IMG/VR virus record: IMGVR_UViG_3300042450_000452 | Location: 1-20,266 of that record | DNA from: a virus | Direction: 5' to 3' (one strand) | DNA length: 20,266 nucleotides | Part shown: positions 1 to 8,287 of the stretch, one piece after another | How the letters are laid out: every line of letters begins with the position of its first letter | Numbering within the stretch: the stretch's first letter is position 1 | Translations under genes and position numbers: made by a program | The notes under the pieces: model-generated | Databases searched by the model: none | What the model was told of the DNA's origin: nothing | Seen by the model: only the letters and a program-made list of their open reading frames with translations

Positions 1-1
1 C

Positions 2-73
2 AACGTCATCTATGTGCCGACCTGGGCGGCGAGCGCCGACGTTGTCATCACTGGTCAATACTTCGCAGCATAA
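2..73 (+). CDS. C-terminal end of an upstream gene (partial)
   Basis: An open frame enters from the left edge and ends with TAA at 71-73. Its last residues read VITGQYFAA. Only 23 residues are visible, so no family can be named. Its position just before the tail-fibre-like gene, on the same strand, suggests another virion structural protein. The TAA stop is part of the Shine-Dalgarno sequence (TAAGGAG) of the next gene, so the two are probably translationally coupled. Confidence 0.6.
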   Translation, partial: NVIYVPTWAASADVVITGQYFAA

Positions 74-82
74 GGAGCCAAC

Positions 83-1255
83 ATGGCCGGCGTCAAAATA
101 TCAAATCTTCCTGCTGCTGGTGCAATTACTGGCACTGAGCTTGTCGCAGTGGTGCAGGGCGGCGTCACCAAGCAGTCAACGGTTACCGCCACGCAGACCA
201 CCGTATCTGGCGGCACTACCGGCCTGACCCCGGCGACCGCTACCGCTGGCGCCGTTACGCTTGCTGGCACCTTGGCAGTTGCCAATGGCGGCACGAACGC
301 CACCGCAACGCCTACGGCGGGCGCTGTGCCTTATGGCACCGGCACAGCCTACGCATTCTCTGCTGTCGGCACCTCGGGCCAAGTTCTGCAATCGAACGGC
401 GCAAGCGCCCCGACTTGGGCAACGGTAACCGGGACTGGCACGGTCACCAGCGTAGCAGCTACCGTACCGGCGTTTCTAAGCGTCACCGGGTCGCCAATCA
501 CTACTGCTGGAACGCTTGCCCTTGCCTACTCTGGCACGGCGATCCCGGTGGCCAACGGCGGTACGAACGCTATCACGGCCAGCATTGCATCGTTCAACAA
601 CATCACAGGCTACACGGCGGCGGGCGCAACGGGCACCACAAGTACCAATCTTGTGTTCTCAGAGTCTCCTTCGCTTACTGGCACTGTTGCCATTCCGACC
701 AAAGTTCTGGTGGGTGGGCCTACGTCTAGCGCAAGTGCATTTGGCGTTCAAGTGTTTGGGGCTGCTACTACGTTTGCACCCAGCATAATACAACGAGGCT
801 ATTCCGACACCGCTGCCAGCGCTGCCGTATATATTCTTAAGACTCGCGGCACAACGGCTACGTCCACCACTGCGGTGCAGCAAAACGACTCGCTTGGCGC
901 GTGGTTGTTTGGCGGCGCAGATGGCACAAGCAATCAATTCCTAGCCAACATGTCGGTGTATGTTGACGGTGCGGTGTCTGCGGGAACTGTCCCTACAGCC
1001 TTCTCGTTTGCTACCGGCACCAACAACAGCACCCTGCCGCCAGTGGCTAGGATGCAGATCAGCAGCACCGGCAACATCGGCTTCAACAACGGACAGCCTG
1101 CTGTTTGGGGCACCAATGCTGAAAAAGTCATCGGCATTGGCAACGGCACCGCGCCGACAACCTCCCCAGCAGGCATGGGCCAACTCTACGTCGAGGCCGG
1201 CGCTCTCAAATACCGGGGCTCATCGGGCACCGTCACCACGATTGCAGCGGCATGA
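83..1255 (+). CDS. Tail-fibre-like virion protein with ANGGTNA repeats
   Basis: This 390-aa protein is probably a tail fibre or other appendage used in host recognition. It opens with [20 protein letters not shown], a common start for phage appendage proteins. It is rich in Gly, Ala, Thr and Ser and carries two ANGGTNA motifs (residues about 67-73 and 157-163). These are followed by stretches such as [17 protein letters not shown] and [20 protein letters not shown], a pattern I know from phage fibre repeats. The C-terminus ([20 protein letters not shown]) also fits fibre ends. AAGGAG lies 6 bases before the ATG. No catalytic motif, signal peptide or chaperone domain is visible. The family call rests on motif and composition, and the receptor is unknown. 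Confidence 0.8.
   Translation: MAGVKISNLPAAGAITGTELVAVVQGGVTKQSTVTATQTTVSGGTTGLTPATATAGAVTLAGTLAVANGGTNATATPTAGAVPYGTGTAYAFSAVGTSGQVLQSNGASAPTWATVTGTGTVTSVAATVPAFLSVTGSPITTAGTLALAYSGTAIPVANGGTNAITASIASFNNITGYTAAGATGTTSTNLVFSESPSLTGTVAIPTKVLVGGPTSSASAFGVQVFGAATTFAPSIIQRGYSDTAASAAVYILKTRGTTATSTTAVQQNDSLGAWLFGGADGTSNQFLANMSVYVDGAVSAGTVPTAFSFATGTNNSTLPPVARMQISSTGNIGFNNGQPAVWGTNAEKVIGIGNGTAPTTSPAGMGQLYVEAGALKYRGSSGTVTTIAAA
281..571 (+). repeat. Two in-gene copies of the ANGGTNA fibre repeat
   Basis: The 21-base units at 281-301 and 551-571 both encode ANGGTNA and lie 270 bases (90 codons) apart in the fibre gene. They differ at only a few, mostly third, codon positions, which suggests selection on the protein rather than recent DNA duplication. 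Confidence 0.7.
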
Positions 1256-1494
1256 AAACTCCAGCCTGGCAAAGAGCCGAAGGAAAGAACCCCGAGGGCG
1301 GCTTGAACGCCAAGGGTCGAGCCTCGTACAACAAGGCCAACCCCGGCAAGCCTGGGTTGAAGCCGCCACAGCCCGAGGGCGGGGCACGCAAGGACTCGTT
1401 CTGCGCCCGGATGGGCGGCGTGCAGGGTCCGATGAAGGACGCCAAGGGCGAGCCTACCCGCAAGGCGCTGGCGTTGAAGAAGTGGAAATGCTGA
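1252..1494 (+). CDS. Small basic DUF6321-like phage protein
   Basis: An 80-aa, strongly basic protein rich in Lys, Gly and Pro. Its motifs [29 protein letters not shown] and [13 protein letters not shown] match small phage proteins I recall as DUF6321, whose role is unknown. The start is the ATG of an ATGA overlap with the fibre stop, so translation is likely coupled to it. It has no membrane segment and little predictable structure. The charge would suit binding nucleic acid or packing inside a virion, but that is inference. The DUF6321 label is from memory of conserved motifs and was not searched. Confidence 0.75.
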   Translation: MKTPAWQRAEGKNPEGGLNAKGRASYNKANPGKPGLKPPQPEGGARKDSFCARMGGVQGPMKDAKGEPTRKALALKKWKC

Positions 1495-1787
1495 TCCATC
1501 ACCACTTCAGTTCAGGTGTGTACGCCAAGGAGGCGCGCATTCCTGCGGGCTACTTGTGTGTGCAGCACAAGCACAAATTTGACCACCTGTCCATCTTGGC
1601 TACCGGGTCGGTTGAACTGCTGGTTGATGATAAAGTATCGGTTGTTCACGCTCCTGCGTGCTTGACAATTGAGGCGGGAAAGGTGCATAGCATCCGCGCC
1701 ATTACAGACGTGATGTGGTACTGCATCCACGCCACCGATTGCACCGACATCGAATCTGTCGATGAAGTCTTGATAGAGGAGCATTAA
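1488..1787 (+). CDS. Small cupin-fold protein, 99 aa
   Basis: I place the start at the ATG at 1488, inside an ATGCTGA overlap with the previous stop; the longer open frame upstream is antisense or shadow reading of the fibre and DUF6321 genes. The sequence fits cupin motif 1, G-x5-H-x-H-x3-E-x6-G: G21, H27, H29, then H33 where Glu is usual, and G40. Motif 2 is EAGKVH (62-67), with Glu for the usual Pro and the metal-ligand H67 kept. The four histidines could bind a metal. Cupins act as enzymes, sugar-binding proteins or structural modules. Its place among virion genes suggests an appendage or assembly role, but no substrate can be named. Confidence 0.75.
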   Translation: MLIHHHFSSGVYAKEARIPAGYLCVQHKHKFDHLSILATGSVELLVDDKVSVVHAPACLTIEAGKVHSIRAITDVMWYCIHATDCTDIESVDEVLIEEH

Positions 1788-1788
1788 C

Positions 1789-2535
1789 GTGCCTTTCGCC
1801 TTCCTTATCCCCGCTGCTGCCAGCCTCATCGGCGGCAAGATGTCTTCCGACGCCGCGTCCGATGCCGCTGCTCAAGCCAACGCTCAGAACCAAAGAGGGC
1901 TTGATCTTCAGCGGGAGATGTTCGACGAACAGAAGCGTCTCTCAGAACCGTATCGCCAGGCCGGCCTGACGGGTCAGAACCGGCTGATGGAGATGTTAGG
2001 GCTAGGCGGCGACACTGGTGCAGCGGGGTATGGCAGGTACGCCAAAGACTTCAGCATGCAGGACTACCAACAAGACCCCGGCTATGCCTTCCGGTTGAGC
2101 GAGGGACTGAAGCAGTTGGGTAGCCAGGCCCGCGCCCAAGGCGGCGCTGGTGGTGGCCGTACGATGATGGGGATGCAAAACTACGCGCAAGGTCTTGCCT
2201 CGCAAGAGTACGGCAACGCTTTCAACCGCTACCAGACCAACCGCCAGAACCAACTGGCACCGTTGGGTAGCCTGATGTCGTCCGGTCAGGCGGCAGCGGT
2301 TGGGCAAGCTGGCCAAGCAGGCCAGTACGGCGCCAACGCAAGCAATATGCTAAGTCAGATGGGCGTCAATACTGGCGGCGCTACCCTTGCTGGTAGTTCA
2401 GCGTACGGTAAAGCAATCGGGGATATTGGCGCGCAGTTTGGACGAAACCCGCCAAATTTTAACAACATGTTTGGTAGCGGTTCAAGTCAAGCAGGCATGT
2501 ATGGTGGAGTGCCTGCTGAAGGCTTTTACTACTAA
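1789..2535 (+). CDS. Probable internal virion / DNA-ejection protein (248 aa)
   Basis: The start is GTG, with GAGGAG about eight bases upstream and one base after the cupin TAA. The N-terminus is a short hydrophobic Ala-rich segment (FLIPAAASLIGG), followed by an Ala/Gln helix. Then come LSEPYRQAGLTGQNRLMEM, DYQQDPGYAFRLSEGLKQL, and NYAQGLASQEYGNAFNRYQ with NRQNQL. This order is typical of phage proteins annotated as DNA transfer or internal virion proteins that leave the capsid with the genome in short-tailed phages. The Gly/Gln-rich C-terminus has low complexity. The neighbours (two more long, Ala-rich helical proteins) support an ejection-protein cluster. No enzyme domain is visible. Confidence 0.7.
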   Translation: MPFAFLIPAAASLIGGKMSSDAASDAAAQANAQNQRGLDLQREMFDEQKRLSEPYRQAGLTGQNRLMEMLGLGGDTGAAGYGRYAKDFSMQDYQQDPGYAFRLSEGLKQLGSQARAQGGAGGGRTMMGMQNYAQGLASQEYGNAFNRYQTNRQNQLAPLGSLMSSGQAAAVGQAGQAGQYGANASNMLSQMGVNTGGATLAGSSAYGKAIGDIGAQFGRNPPNFNNMFGSGSSQAGMYGGVPAEGFYY

Positions 2536-2544
2536 GGATCGATT

Positions 2545-3864
2545 ATGGCCGCTCTTGATTTCTCCCCGCTTACGTCGCAGCCAAGTTTTGGAGAGCGATA
2601 CGCGCAAGGCCAGCAACAAGCGTTGCAAAATCAGCTAGCTAGGCAGCAGATGCAAATGCAGTCCGAGAATGCTCTCGGTTTGCGAGAAGAACGGTCTGCA
2701 TTGGCTGACCAACGCCGCGCCGCAACAGAAAACGCCGCGCAAAGGCAAGCGTTCTTAACTGGACTTGGCGCAAAAATGAGCGAAGGCGGGCACAAATTGG
2801 ATCGCCCTACGCTGTCCAGTATGCTGCAATTCGGGTTGATGAACAAAGAAGGCAGCGTAGTAGAACTAGCTACCAAAGGTCTTCGTGCGCTAGATGAAGA
2901 AGATGTGTACAGCACGGAATCCGCAAGGCTGGGGGCAGGCGCAACAGATCAAAATTTTACGCCCGATCAGATACGAAACATGCTTGTCAGCCCAAGCGCG
3001 GGCATGCGCGAACGAGGTAGAGCGTTGGCGCAAATGACGCCAAAAGACGCCCTACTCCCGCCGGACGTAGAAGCGCAACGAATTCGCATGGAGCTTGCTA
3101 AACGCCCAGAACCGGTAGACCGCCTACTCCCGCCGGACGTAGAAGCACAAAGACTCCGTATGGCTGCGGCTGCCCGCGCACCAGCGCAGCCTCGCGCTGA
3201 ATCAGCCCCAGTGCCGGTAGTCGATCCCGCTACAGGTAAGCCAATTCTTGTCAGCCGCGAACGCGCAATTGCGGAAGGGATGACGCCTGCATCTGCGCAA
3301 GAAGGATTGGCTCCAAAAGAAATCCAGCAACGCGAAGCCAAATATCCTCAAGCCACTTCGGCGCTTAAAACGTTTGAGTCAAAAACTGATTCATTGGTAA
3401 TTGACCTAGAAAAATTGGCAAACCATCCAGGGTTGTCCGGTATTTCTGGTCTTATCTATGGCCGCACACCTGCGGTCACAAAAGAAGCCCGTGCGGCCCA
3501 AGCGTTGTACGACAGTATTGTGGCGCGTGGTGGTTTTGCAGAATTGCAATCTATGCGTGCGGCTTCGCCAACTGGCGGGGCGCTAGGCAACGTGTCTAAC
3601 CAAGAAGGTCAATATTTGCGCGATGCGTTTGCGCCAATTAACCGCACGCAAGACACGGGCGACTTAAAAAGAGCTTTGTCAGACGCCGCCAATGTAGCTC
3701 GCGTATCCAAACAACGTATGCGAGACGCATACGACATGACTTATGATTATAAGACAGGCGGGGCGCCGCCAAGCCAAGCTAGACCTGCTGCGGGGCAAAA
3801 CGCGCTATCGCCCGCAGAACAAACCGAACTCGATCAGCTTCGCAAAAGATTTGGCGGTAAATAA
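2545..3864 (+). CDS. Probable internal virion protein with NHPGLSG domain (439 aa)
   Basis: The ATG follows TAAGGATCGATT, where the previous stop again forms part of the ribosome-binding site. Residues about 1-70 are Gln/Arg-rich and likely coiled-coil. A middle part carries a duplicated LLPPDVEAQR motif and a Pro/Ala linker. The C-terminal third contains LANHPGLSGISGLIYGR, followed by a helical region (LRDAFAPINRTQDTGDLKRA) that I recognise from phage structural or injection proteins. It lies between two other presumed ejection proteins. Third codon positions look more A/T-rich here than in the replication block (judged by eye). A ruler or portal-vertex protein is another possibility. Confidence 0.6.
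   Translation: MAALDFSPLTSQPSFGERYAQGQQQALQNQLARQQMQMQSENALGLREERSALADQRRAATENAAQRQAFLTGLGAKMSEGGHKLDRPTLSSMLQFGLMNKEGSVVELATKGLRALDEEDVYSTESARLGAGATDQNFTPDQIRNMLVSPSAGMRERGRALAQMTPKDALLPPDVEAQRIRMELAKRPEPVDRLLPPDVEAQRLRMAAAARAPAQPRAESAPVPVVDPATGKPILVSRERAIAEGMTPASAQEGLAPKEIQQREAKYPQATSALKTFESKTDSLVIDLEKLANHPGLSGISGLIYGRTPAVTKEARAAQALYDSIVARGGFAELQSMRAASPTGGALGNVSNQEGQYLRDAFAPINRTQDTGDLKRALSDAANVARVSKQRMRDAYDMTYDYKTGGAPPSQARPAAGQNALSPAEQTELDQLRKRFGGK
3051..3146 (+). repeat. Internal direct repeat encoding LLPPDVEAQR
   Basis: A 24-base stretch starting CCTACTCCCGCCGGACGTAG at 3051-3074 recurs exactly at 3123-3146. The offset is 72 bases, so the reading frame is kept and 24 residues are duplicated. 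The rest of the unit has diverged (IRMELAKRPEPVDR versus LRMAAAARAP). Confidence 0.85.
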
Positions 3865-3866
3865 TT

Positions 3867-6863
3867 ATGGACCCACGCGAAGAATTGGCAGCGCTGCGCC
3901 GCATGGCAGAGTTGGAAGCTAAGGCTTCCGGCCAACCAGAACCGACTCGCGGCGCTGCGCCAAGTGAGATTCCGACCGCTGGTGCGCCGCAAGCGCCTGC
4001 GGCAACGCCGCCGTCGCGAATGGGTCAGATCGTCGAAGGCATGAAGCGGTCCATTCCGGCACATCTACTGGCCGGTGTAAACCGAGGCGCTCGCGACATC
4101 ACCGACACATTGTTGTCCGCAGTCGGTGGCGCTCCGGCAGAAGCGGCAGAGGCAAAAGCAAAAGCCGAGTACGAGCAGCGGTACGGCCAGTCGCCGCTTG
4201 CCAGCAGCGCCCGACTGGGCACCCAGATGGCTGTGACTGCGCCTGTCGGTGGGCTTGTAGCCGCTCCGCTTACAGCACTTGCAACTAAGGCGCCGGCATT
4301 GGCTAATGTCTTGACGCCAGTCGCCACTGCCCTAAGAACGTCTGGCTTTGGGCAGACAGGCGTAACCGGCGCCGCAAACTTAGGCGCCCGCGCAATTGGC
4401 GGTGCTGTCCCCGGCGCTATTTCGGCTGGTCTAATAAACCCAGACGACATTGGCATGGGTGCTGCTATTGGCGCAGCAATTCCCGCCGCAGTAGTGCCGT
4501 TTGTTAAGGGGGCCATTGGAGTAGGTAAAAGCCTTGCCGCTGGGCCGGGACAACTCAAATACAAGGGTCTTGCAGCAGCACTTGACAACAACCCGGTGCT
4601 GATGGGCGAAGTCATGGACTTGCTCAAGCAGGGCAAAACCATACAAGAAGCCGCTGTCATCACCGGCACGCCAGGCCTTGCCTCGTTTTTCAGCACCGCC
4701 GTCAATAAGTCTTCTGAGTCGCAGCGCATGGTCAACGCGCTTAGAGACGCGCTTAAAGCACAGCAAGCCAATCAATTGGCCGGTGCCGAAATTGCTTCAA
4801 ACAAACTGATTCAGGAATCATTGCCTGCGGCTACAGGTCGCCCCTCGACCCCACGCACAGCCGTATCGGGCGCCTTGGCCGGTGAAGAAGCCGCCTTGCG
4901 GGCAAGAGAAGCAACTCAGACTGCCGCGTTGACCGCGCAGGCAGACGCCGCTGCTGCCAGACTGGCAGAACAGCAGGCCACCCGTACCGGCGTGCTGACG
5001 GCAGAACAGCAAGCCGCAGAAGCCAGCCTAGCGCAGCAACGCGCCGCTCTGCTTCAAACTTTGCCTGACACTGACCCAACTCAGACAGGCGCGGTGCTTG
5101 GACTAGCCAAAGAAGCGTTGCTGAAGGAAACCCAGACCAAAGTCACCGGGCCGGCGTACAAGAAAGCGTTTGAGCTTGCGCCTGAACCGTTTAACATCCA
5201 GAGTGTTGTCGACAAGGCCAAGGCGATTGGACAAGACCTGTTGTCGGTGCTGGCGCCAAACACGGTGCCAAGCGAACTGAGCCGCATTCAGCGGCTATTT
5301 CAACCTGTTACCCCGTCTGCGCCTGCCGCTGGGATGTTTGGTGTCAGAGGGCCAACGGTAACGCCGCCTGCTATGGCAACGCTGGAAGATGCCGCCACGG
5401 TCAATCGGGCGCTGTCGGCAGCGTACGGAAAACTGGCAAGTGCGCTGCCCAGCGACCAAGCAGCAACGGCATTGCGCAACAACATTGATGCAATCCGCAA
5501 AGAGTTGAACGCGGCCATCGCACGCGGCGCTCCCGCAGAAGCCGTAACTGCCTATGCTGCCGCAAAGCAACTTCATGCCACTGAAGTTGTAAGCCCGTTC
5601 TACACGGGTCAACTCTCTATGACAGAACGATCCACTAATTTGGGGCAACCTCGACTGCCGCCTGAAAAAGTGGTGGGCGCGGCCCTCAAAGACATTCAAG
5701 AAGCACAGAATTTTGCCAAAACGTTTGCTCGCGATCCGGCGTCAATGCAGGTTCTCAAAAACGGCATCTTGGATCAGTTCCGCAGGGACGCCGTCGAAGT
5801 TACAGGCGCGGGCAAAAAAGTGTCCGAAGACACAGCGGCGAAATGGTTGGGAACGCACAAAGAAATTATTGACGTATACGACAAAGCCGGAATGGGGCTT
5901 CGCGCCGATCTTGAGCGCGTTGCTAGCCAGGCGCAAGAATTGAAAGTTGCAGCAGAAGGCGTCAAAGACACAACGAAGGCCATCCCCAGCAAAGTAAAGG
6001 CCGAGTTCACACCCGCAACCGAAGCATTGGCAGCGCAAGAAGCCAACATCAAGCCGTCGGTCATAGCGCAGTTTGCTGAAGAAAACAAAGCGTTGCAACT
6101 TGCCTCAGACACTTTGAATTTCAAGTACGTCAAAGACCTGCGCCAGAAGGTAGTGACCGACCCGATGACGGCTGACATGGCGCTGAGGCGCATGGACGCG
6201 CCGGCCAAGTCTGCACTGGCGCGGGGCGTCATGCAAGACGCGGCGGCGCTAAAAGATGGTGCCAAGATACTGGACCACCTCACCACCAACGAGGCCGGCA
6301 TCATGCGGGTGCTCAAGGCAAGTGAGCCGGAAACCGCTGCAAAGACGTTTGCCGCCATGAAGGACGCTGCCGAAACGTTGAAGTTGGTAGAAGAAACAGG
6401 GCGCAAGTTGCCAACCAACGCTATGGCTGCGGCCCAGAACCTTGACAACCTTACGCAAGGATTGCCGGAAATCCGCGCTGTTGTGGCAAAGATTCAAGCG
6501 GAACTGGCAACAGGAGCAAAGTTTGAAGAACTTGCAACTCAAGGCAGTAAAGCGGGTACGACAGCAGCGCGGTTGTTCAAAGCAGAAGTGACGCCGCGCT
6601 TGCTTCCGTTGAACCGCGTCATGTCGTTTGTCAACCTAGTGATAGGGCGTCTTGAAGGCCGCATAGACAAAAAGCTGGCAATACAGATTGCCAACGAGTT
6701 GTCCTCTTCTAGCGGCGCCGCAGAAGCAGTTGCCAAAGCACAAGCCACCCGCACAAAGCGAGAAGCAACCAACGCGCTATTAGATCGAGTGGCACGCCCT
6801 GCAACCGCAGGCGGCATTCTTGCCAACACAGAGAACAACAATGCCCTCGCTCCCGCAAGATAA
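3867..6863 (+). CDS. Large Ala-rich internal virion protein candidate (998 aa)
   Basis: The ATG lies two bases after the previous stop. The opening MDPREELAALRRMAELEAKA is common in large phage internal proteins. Residues about 112-220 are rich in Ala and Gly with long hydrophobic runs, as in glycine-zipper segments that could cross a membrane during DNA ejection. Residues about 338-398 form a long Ala/Gln/Glu coiled coil. The remainder is helical and charged. I see no transglycosylase or peptidase motif, so it does not visibly carry the wall-cutting domain found in some ejection proteins. Size, position and composition suit the largest member of an ejection complex. A tape-measure role is less likely given its neighbours. 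Confidence 0.6.
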   Translation: MDPREELAALRRMAELEAKASGQPEPTRGAAPSEIPTAGAPQAPAATPPSRMGQIVEGMKRSIPAHLLAGVNRGARDITDTLLSAVGGAPAEAAEAKAKAEYEQRYGQSPLASSARLGTQMAVTAPVGGLVAAPLTALATKAPALANVLTPVATALRTSGFGQTGVTGAANLGARAIGGAVPGAISAGLINPDDIGMGAAIGAAIPAAVVPFVKGAIGVGKSLAAGPGQLKYKGLAAALDNNPVLMGEVMDLLKQGKTIQEAAVITGTPGLASFFSTAVNKSSESQRMVNALRDALKAQQANQLAGAEIASNKLIQESLPAATGRPSTPRTAVSGALAGEEAALRAREATQTAALTAQADAAAARLAEQQATRTGVLTAEQQAAEASLAQQRAALLQTLPDTDPTQTGAVLGLAKEALLKETQTKVTGPAYKKAFELAPEPFNIQSVVDKAKAIGQDLLSVLAPNTVPSELSRIQRLFQPVTPSAPAAGMFGVRGPTVTPPAMATLEDAATVNRALSAAYGKLASALPSDQAATALRNNIDAIRKELNAAIARGAPAEAVTAYAAAKQLHATEVVSPFYTGQLSMTERSTNLGQPRLPPEKVVGAALKDIQEAQNFAKTFARDPASMQVLKNGILDQFRRDAVEVTGAGKKVSEDTAAKWLGTHKEIIDVYDKAGMGLRADLERVASQAQELKVAAEGVKDTTKAIPSKVKAEFTPATEALAAQEANIKPSVIAQFAEENKALQLASDTLNFKYVKDLRQKVVTDPMTADMALRRMDAPAKSALARGVMQDAAALKDGAKILDHLTTNEAGIMRVLKASEPETAAKTFAAMKDAAETLKLVEETGRKLPTNAMAAAQNLDNLTQGLPEIRAVVAKIQAELATGAKFEELATQGSKAGTTAARLFKAEVTPRLLPLNRVMSFVNLVIGRLEGRIDKKLAIQIANELSSSSGAAEAVAKAQATRTKREATNALLDRVARPATAGGILANTENNNALAPAR

Positions 6864-7089
6864 GGCCAACCACTTCTTCTATGGCGCGCTGATCTTCCTG
6901 CTGGCGCTGGCCATCCTGCGCCGCCCTGACGCAGCCTATGGCCTCGTGGTGCTGGCCGCAGTGGGCAAGGAAGCGCTCGATTGGCTATCTAACCAACGGT
7001 CAGAGAGGCCCACACACGGAGTAGAATGGCTTGATGCCCTAGCAACCTGCGCCGGCGGGGCGGTGCCTCTACTTGCAAGGATGCTCTGA
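6841..7089 (+). CDS. Small membrane protein, DKANHFFYG family
   Basis: An 82-aa protein. I chose the ATG at 6841, preceded by GAGAA, over an in-frame TTG at 6820; either overlaps the previous gene. Two hydrophobic segments (about residues 13-26 and 34-45, ALIFLLALAIL and AYGLVVLAAVG) lie between DKANHFFYG and KEALDWL, and VEWLDALATCAGGA leads into a third. The His, Lys-Glu and Asp positions recur in small phage and bacterial membrane proteins resembling the YfiM group; this is recalled, not searched. The TGATG overlap with the next gene suggests coupling. A holin-like or lysis accessory role is possible but unproven. Confidence 0.65.
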   Translation: MPSLPQDKANHFFYGALIFLLALAILRRPDAAYGLVVLAAVGKEALDWLSNQRSERPTHGVEWLDALATCAGGAVPLLARML

Positions 7090-7325
7090 TGGATTCTCAG
7101 CACTTGATTGACGTTGGCCTAGCTACCGCTTGCGCCGTCACCGGTTGGTTTGCAAGAGAATTGTGGACTTCCGTCAAGTTGCTCCAGTCTGACCTGACCC
7201 GCCTGTCGGTCGAGTTACCCAAGACCTATGTGACGCGGGACGACTACAGGTCAGACCTTAAAGAGATCCGCGACCTGCTGGGGCGCATCTTTGACAAGCT
7301 CGACGGCAAGGTCGACAGGTCATAG
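7089..7325 (+). CDS. Small membrane-anchored coiled-coil protein
   Basis: A 78-aa protein with one N-terminal transmembrane segment (LIDVGLATACAVTGWFARELW). A charged helical region follows, with LPKTYVTRDDYRSDLKEIRD and IFDKLDGKV. The layout, membrane anchor then coiled coil, recurs in small phage proteins placed after virion genes. The start overlaps the previous stop as TGATG. The stop overlaps the stop of the facing minus-strand gene by six bases. An inner-membrane spanin subunit has a similar layout, but I see no partner lipoprotein, so the function stays open. Confidence 0.7.
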   Translation: MDSQHLIDVGLATACAVTGWFARELWTSVKLLQSDLTRLSVELPKTYVTRDDYRSDLKEIRDLLGRIFDKLDGKVDRS

Positions 7326-7541
7326 CAGCGCCGAAATCCCCACAGTCACCATCTCGCTTTTGAGCTTCGACGGGTTGGTCTTCGCCATCACCCGCAGCGC
7401 CACGGCAGCAAACGTCTCGATGCCGGCCCAGGCGTCCTCTAGGTGCGGATCATTGAGCGCCAGGATGTGCGCTCTGATCGTCAGAACGTCGGCCATGTAG
7501 GCGTCCCTTATGGCGTCTATCGCCGCTTTAGTTGGTCGCAT
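7320..7541 (-). CDS. Hypothetical helical protein (73 aa), last gene of leftward array
   Basis: I place the start at the ATG at 7541, which has GGAG five bases upstream; the in-frame ATG at 7562 has no such site. The product begins MRPTKAAIDAIRDAYMADVL and looks all-helical and soluble. I recognise no family. It overlaps the end of the upstream gene by 25 bases, so coupling is likely. It is the 3'-most gene of the leftward array and meets the plus-strand virion genes stop to stop. Confidence 0.65.
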   Translation of the reverse strand: MRPTKAAIDAIRDAYMADVLTIRAHILALNDPHLEDAWAGIETFAAVALRVMAKTNPSKLKSEMVTVGISALL

Positions 7542-7924
7542 GAGAACTCCGCTAGTTGCCATACTGAATTCGGTGCGTTGATCCTGAACGGTTTGGCTAC
7601 CCGCCTTGGCGCCAGTTCCGATGCGGCCTGACGGGCAGCGATCCTTGCTGTTTTTCGGTCCCTGCACGCCTTGTGTTGCAACTTGCGCTTCGTCCAGCGC
7701 CCAGCGTCTAGCTCTGCCGCCCGCTCAGGTGACGCCCATCGAGCAGTGACGCCACTACCGGCCACGCCCAGCAGGCGAGCCTTGCGGGCGAAGCACAAAA
7801 TCTTGCGGGCCTTGTCCAGCGAGATCGCCATGCGCAGGTGCATGTCAACTGTGCTGACGCCGTTGGGGTACTCGCGCACTATGTTGGATGCTAAGTGCAT
7901 CAGCAACTCGGTGTCAGGATGCAT
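7517..7924 (-). CDS. Probable winged-helix DNA-binding protein (135 aa)
   Basis: The start is the ATG of a TGATG overlap with the upstream gene; a GTG lies one codon earlier. Residues about 5-65 (LLMHLASNIVREYPNGVSTV, then LDKARKILCFARKARLLGV and GVTARWASPE) have the helix-turn-helix plus wing pattern of small winged-helix proteins. The C-terminal half is very basic (GRWTKRKLQHKACRDRKTAR), a likely nucleic-acid-binding tail. It could be a phage regulator acting late in the leftward array. The fold is inferred from pattern, not from a search. Confidence 0.6.
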   Translation of the reverse strand: MHPDTELLMHLASNIVREYPNGVSTVDMHLRMAISLDKARKILCFARKARLLGVAGSGVTARWASPERAAELDAGRWTKRKLQHKACRDRKTARIAARQAASELAPRRVAKPFRINAPNSVWQLAEFSCDQLKRR

Positions 7925-8115
7925 CACAATTCAGCCCCAAACAAGTCAGGCCGGTTAGCCCTCAACCAAGCCAACAACTGCCGCAAATCAATTGAGGTGC
8001 CGTTATAACCGCCTTCGTTCTTCGCGGATATTATTAGGCGCCCGTTGTCTTCCAACTGAAGTCTTACGTCAAGCCCTTCTGCGTACTCCGTTACGCCGTG
8101 CATTATTTCATTCAT
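7924..8115 (-). CDS. Hypothetical small protein (63 aa)
   Basis: I prefer the ATG at 8115, which gives an eight-base ATGAATGA overlap with the upstream 59-aa gene, like its neighbours. An ATG at 8139 in the same frame has GAGGG upstream and cannot be excluded. The product (LDVRLQLEDNGRLIISAKNE, GTSIDLRQLLAWLRANRPDL) looks like a small alpha/beta protein. I recognise no family. Confidence 0.65.
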   Translation of the reverse strand: MNEIMHGVTEYAEGLDVRLQLEDNGRLIISAKNEGGYNGTSIDLRQLLAWLRANRPDLFGAEL

Positions 8116-8287
8116 TTGGTTTCCCGTTGTGCTGCGCATCGCGTACCCTCAAGGTTCCGCCTTCGTGCATCGCCAGTAGCAACTGCGCGATGACGATCTC
8201 TTGGCGTTTGACTTCGTATTTGAGGCGCTCGTTCTCCGCTAGGGCATCGCCTAGCAGTAGGTCTAGCTTTCTTTCGGTCTCAGTCAT
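8108..8287 (-). CDS. Small coiled-coil protein (59 aa)
   Basis: The gene fills what would otherwise be a gap. The ATG at 8287 has AAAGGA about seven bases upstream and overlaps the upstream stop as ATGACTGA. The product begins MTETERKLDLLLGDALAENE and continues as a charged helix (RLKYEVKRQEIVIAQLLLAM) with heptad-like leucines. The stop is TGA at 8108-8110. Very short coiled-coil proteins of this type are common in phage accessory regions. No function can be named. Confidence 0.7.
   Translation of the reverse strand: MTETERKLDLLLGDALAENERLKYEVKRQEIVIAQLLLAMHEGGTLRVRDAQHNGKPNE

Noticed and set aside
960-1487. Upstream extension of the cupin frame
   Set aside because: It would read another frame through the fibre and DUF6321-like genes; the ATG at 1488 forms the usual short overlap and begins the recognisable domain.
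4025-4771. A 248-codon minus-strand open frame
   Set aside because: It is antisense to the 998-aa gene, Ala/Pro-rich, with no motif or ribosome site, so a shadow of the Ala/Gly-rich coding strand.
7089-7325. Inner-membrane spanin assignment
   Set aside because: The membrane anchor plus coiled coil fits, but no overlapping or nested lipoprotein partner was found, so the name was not used.
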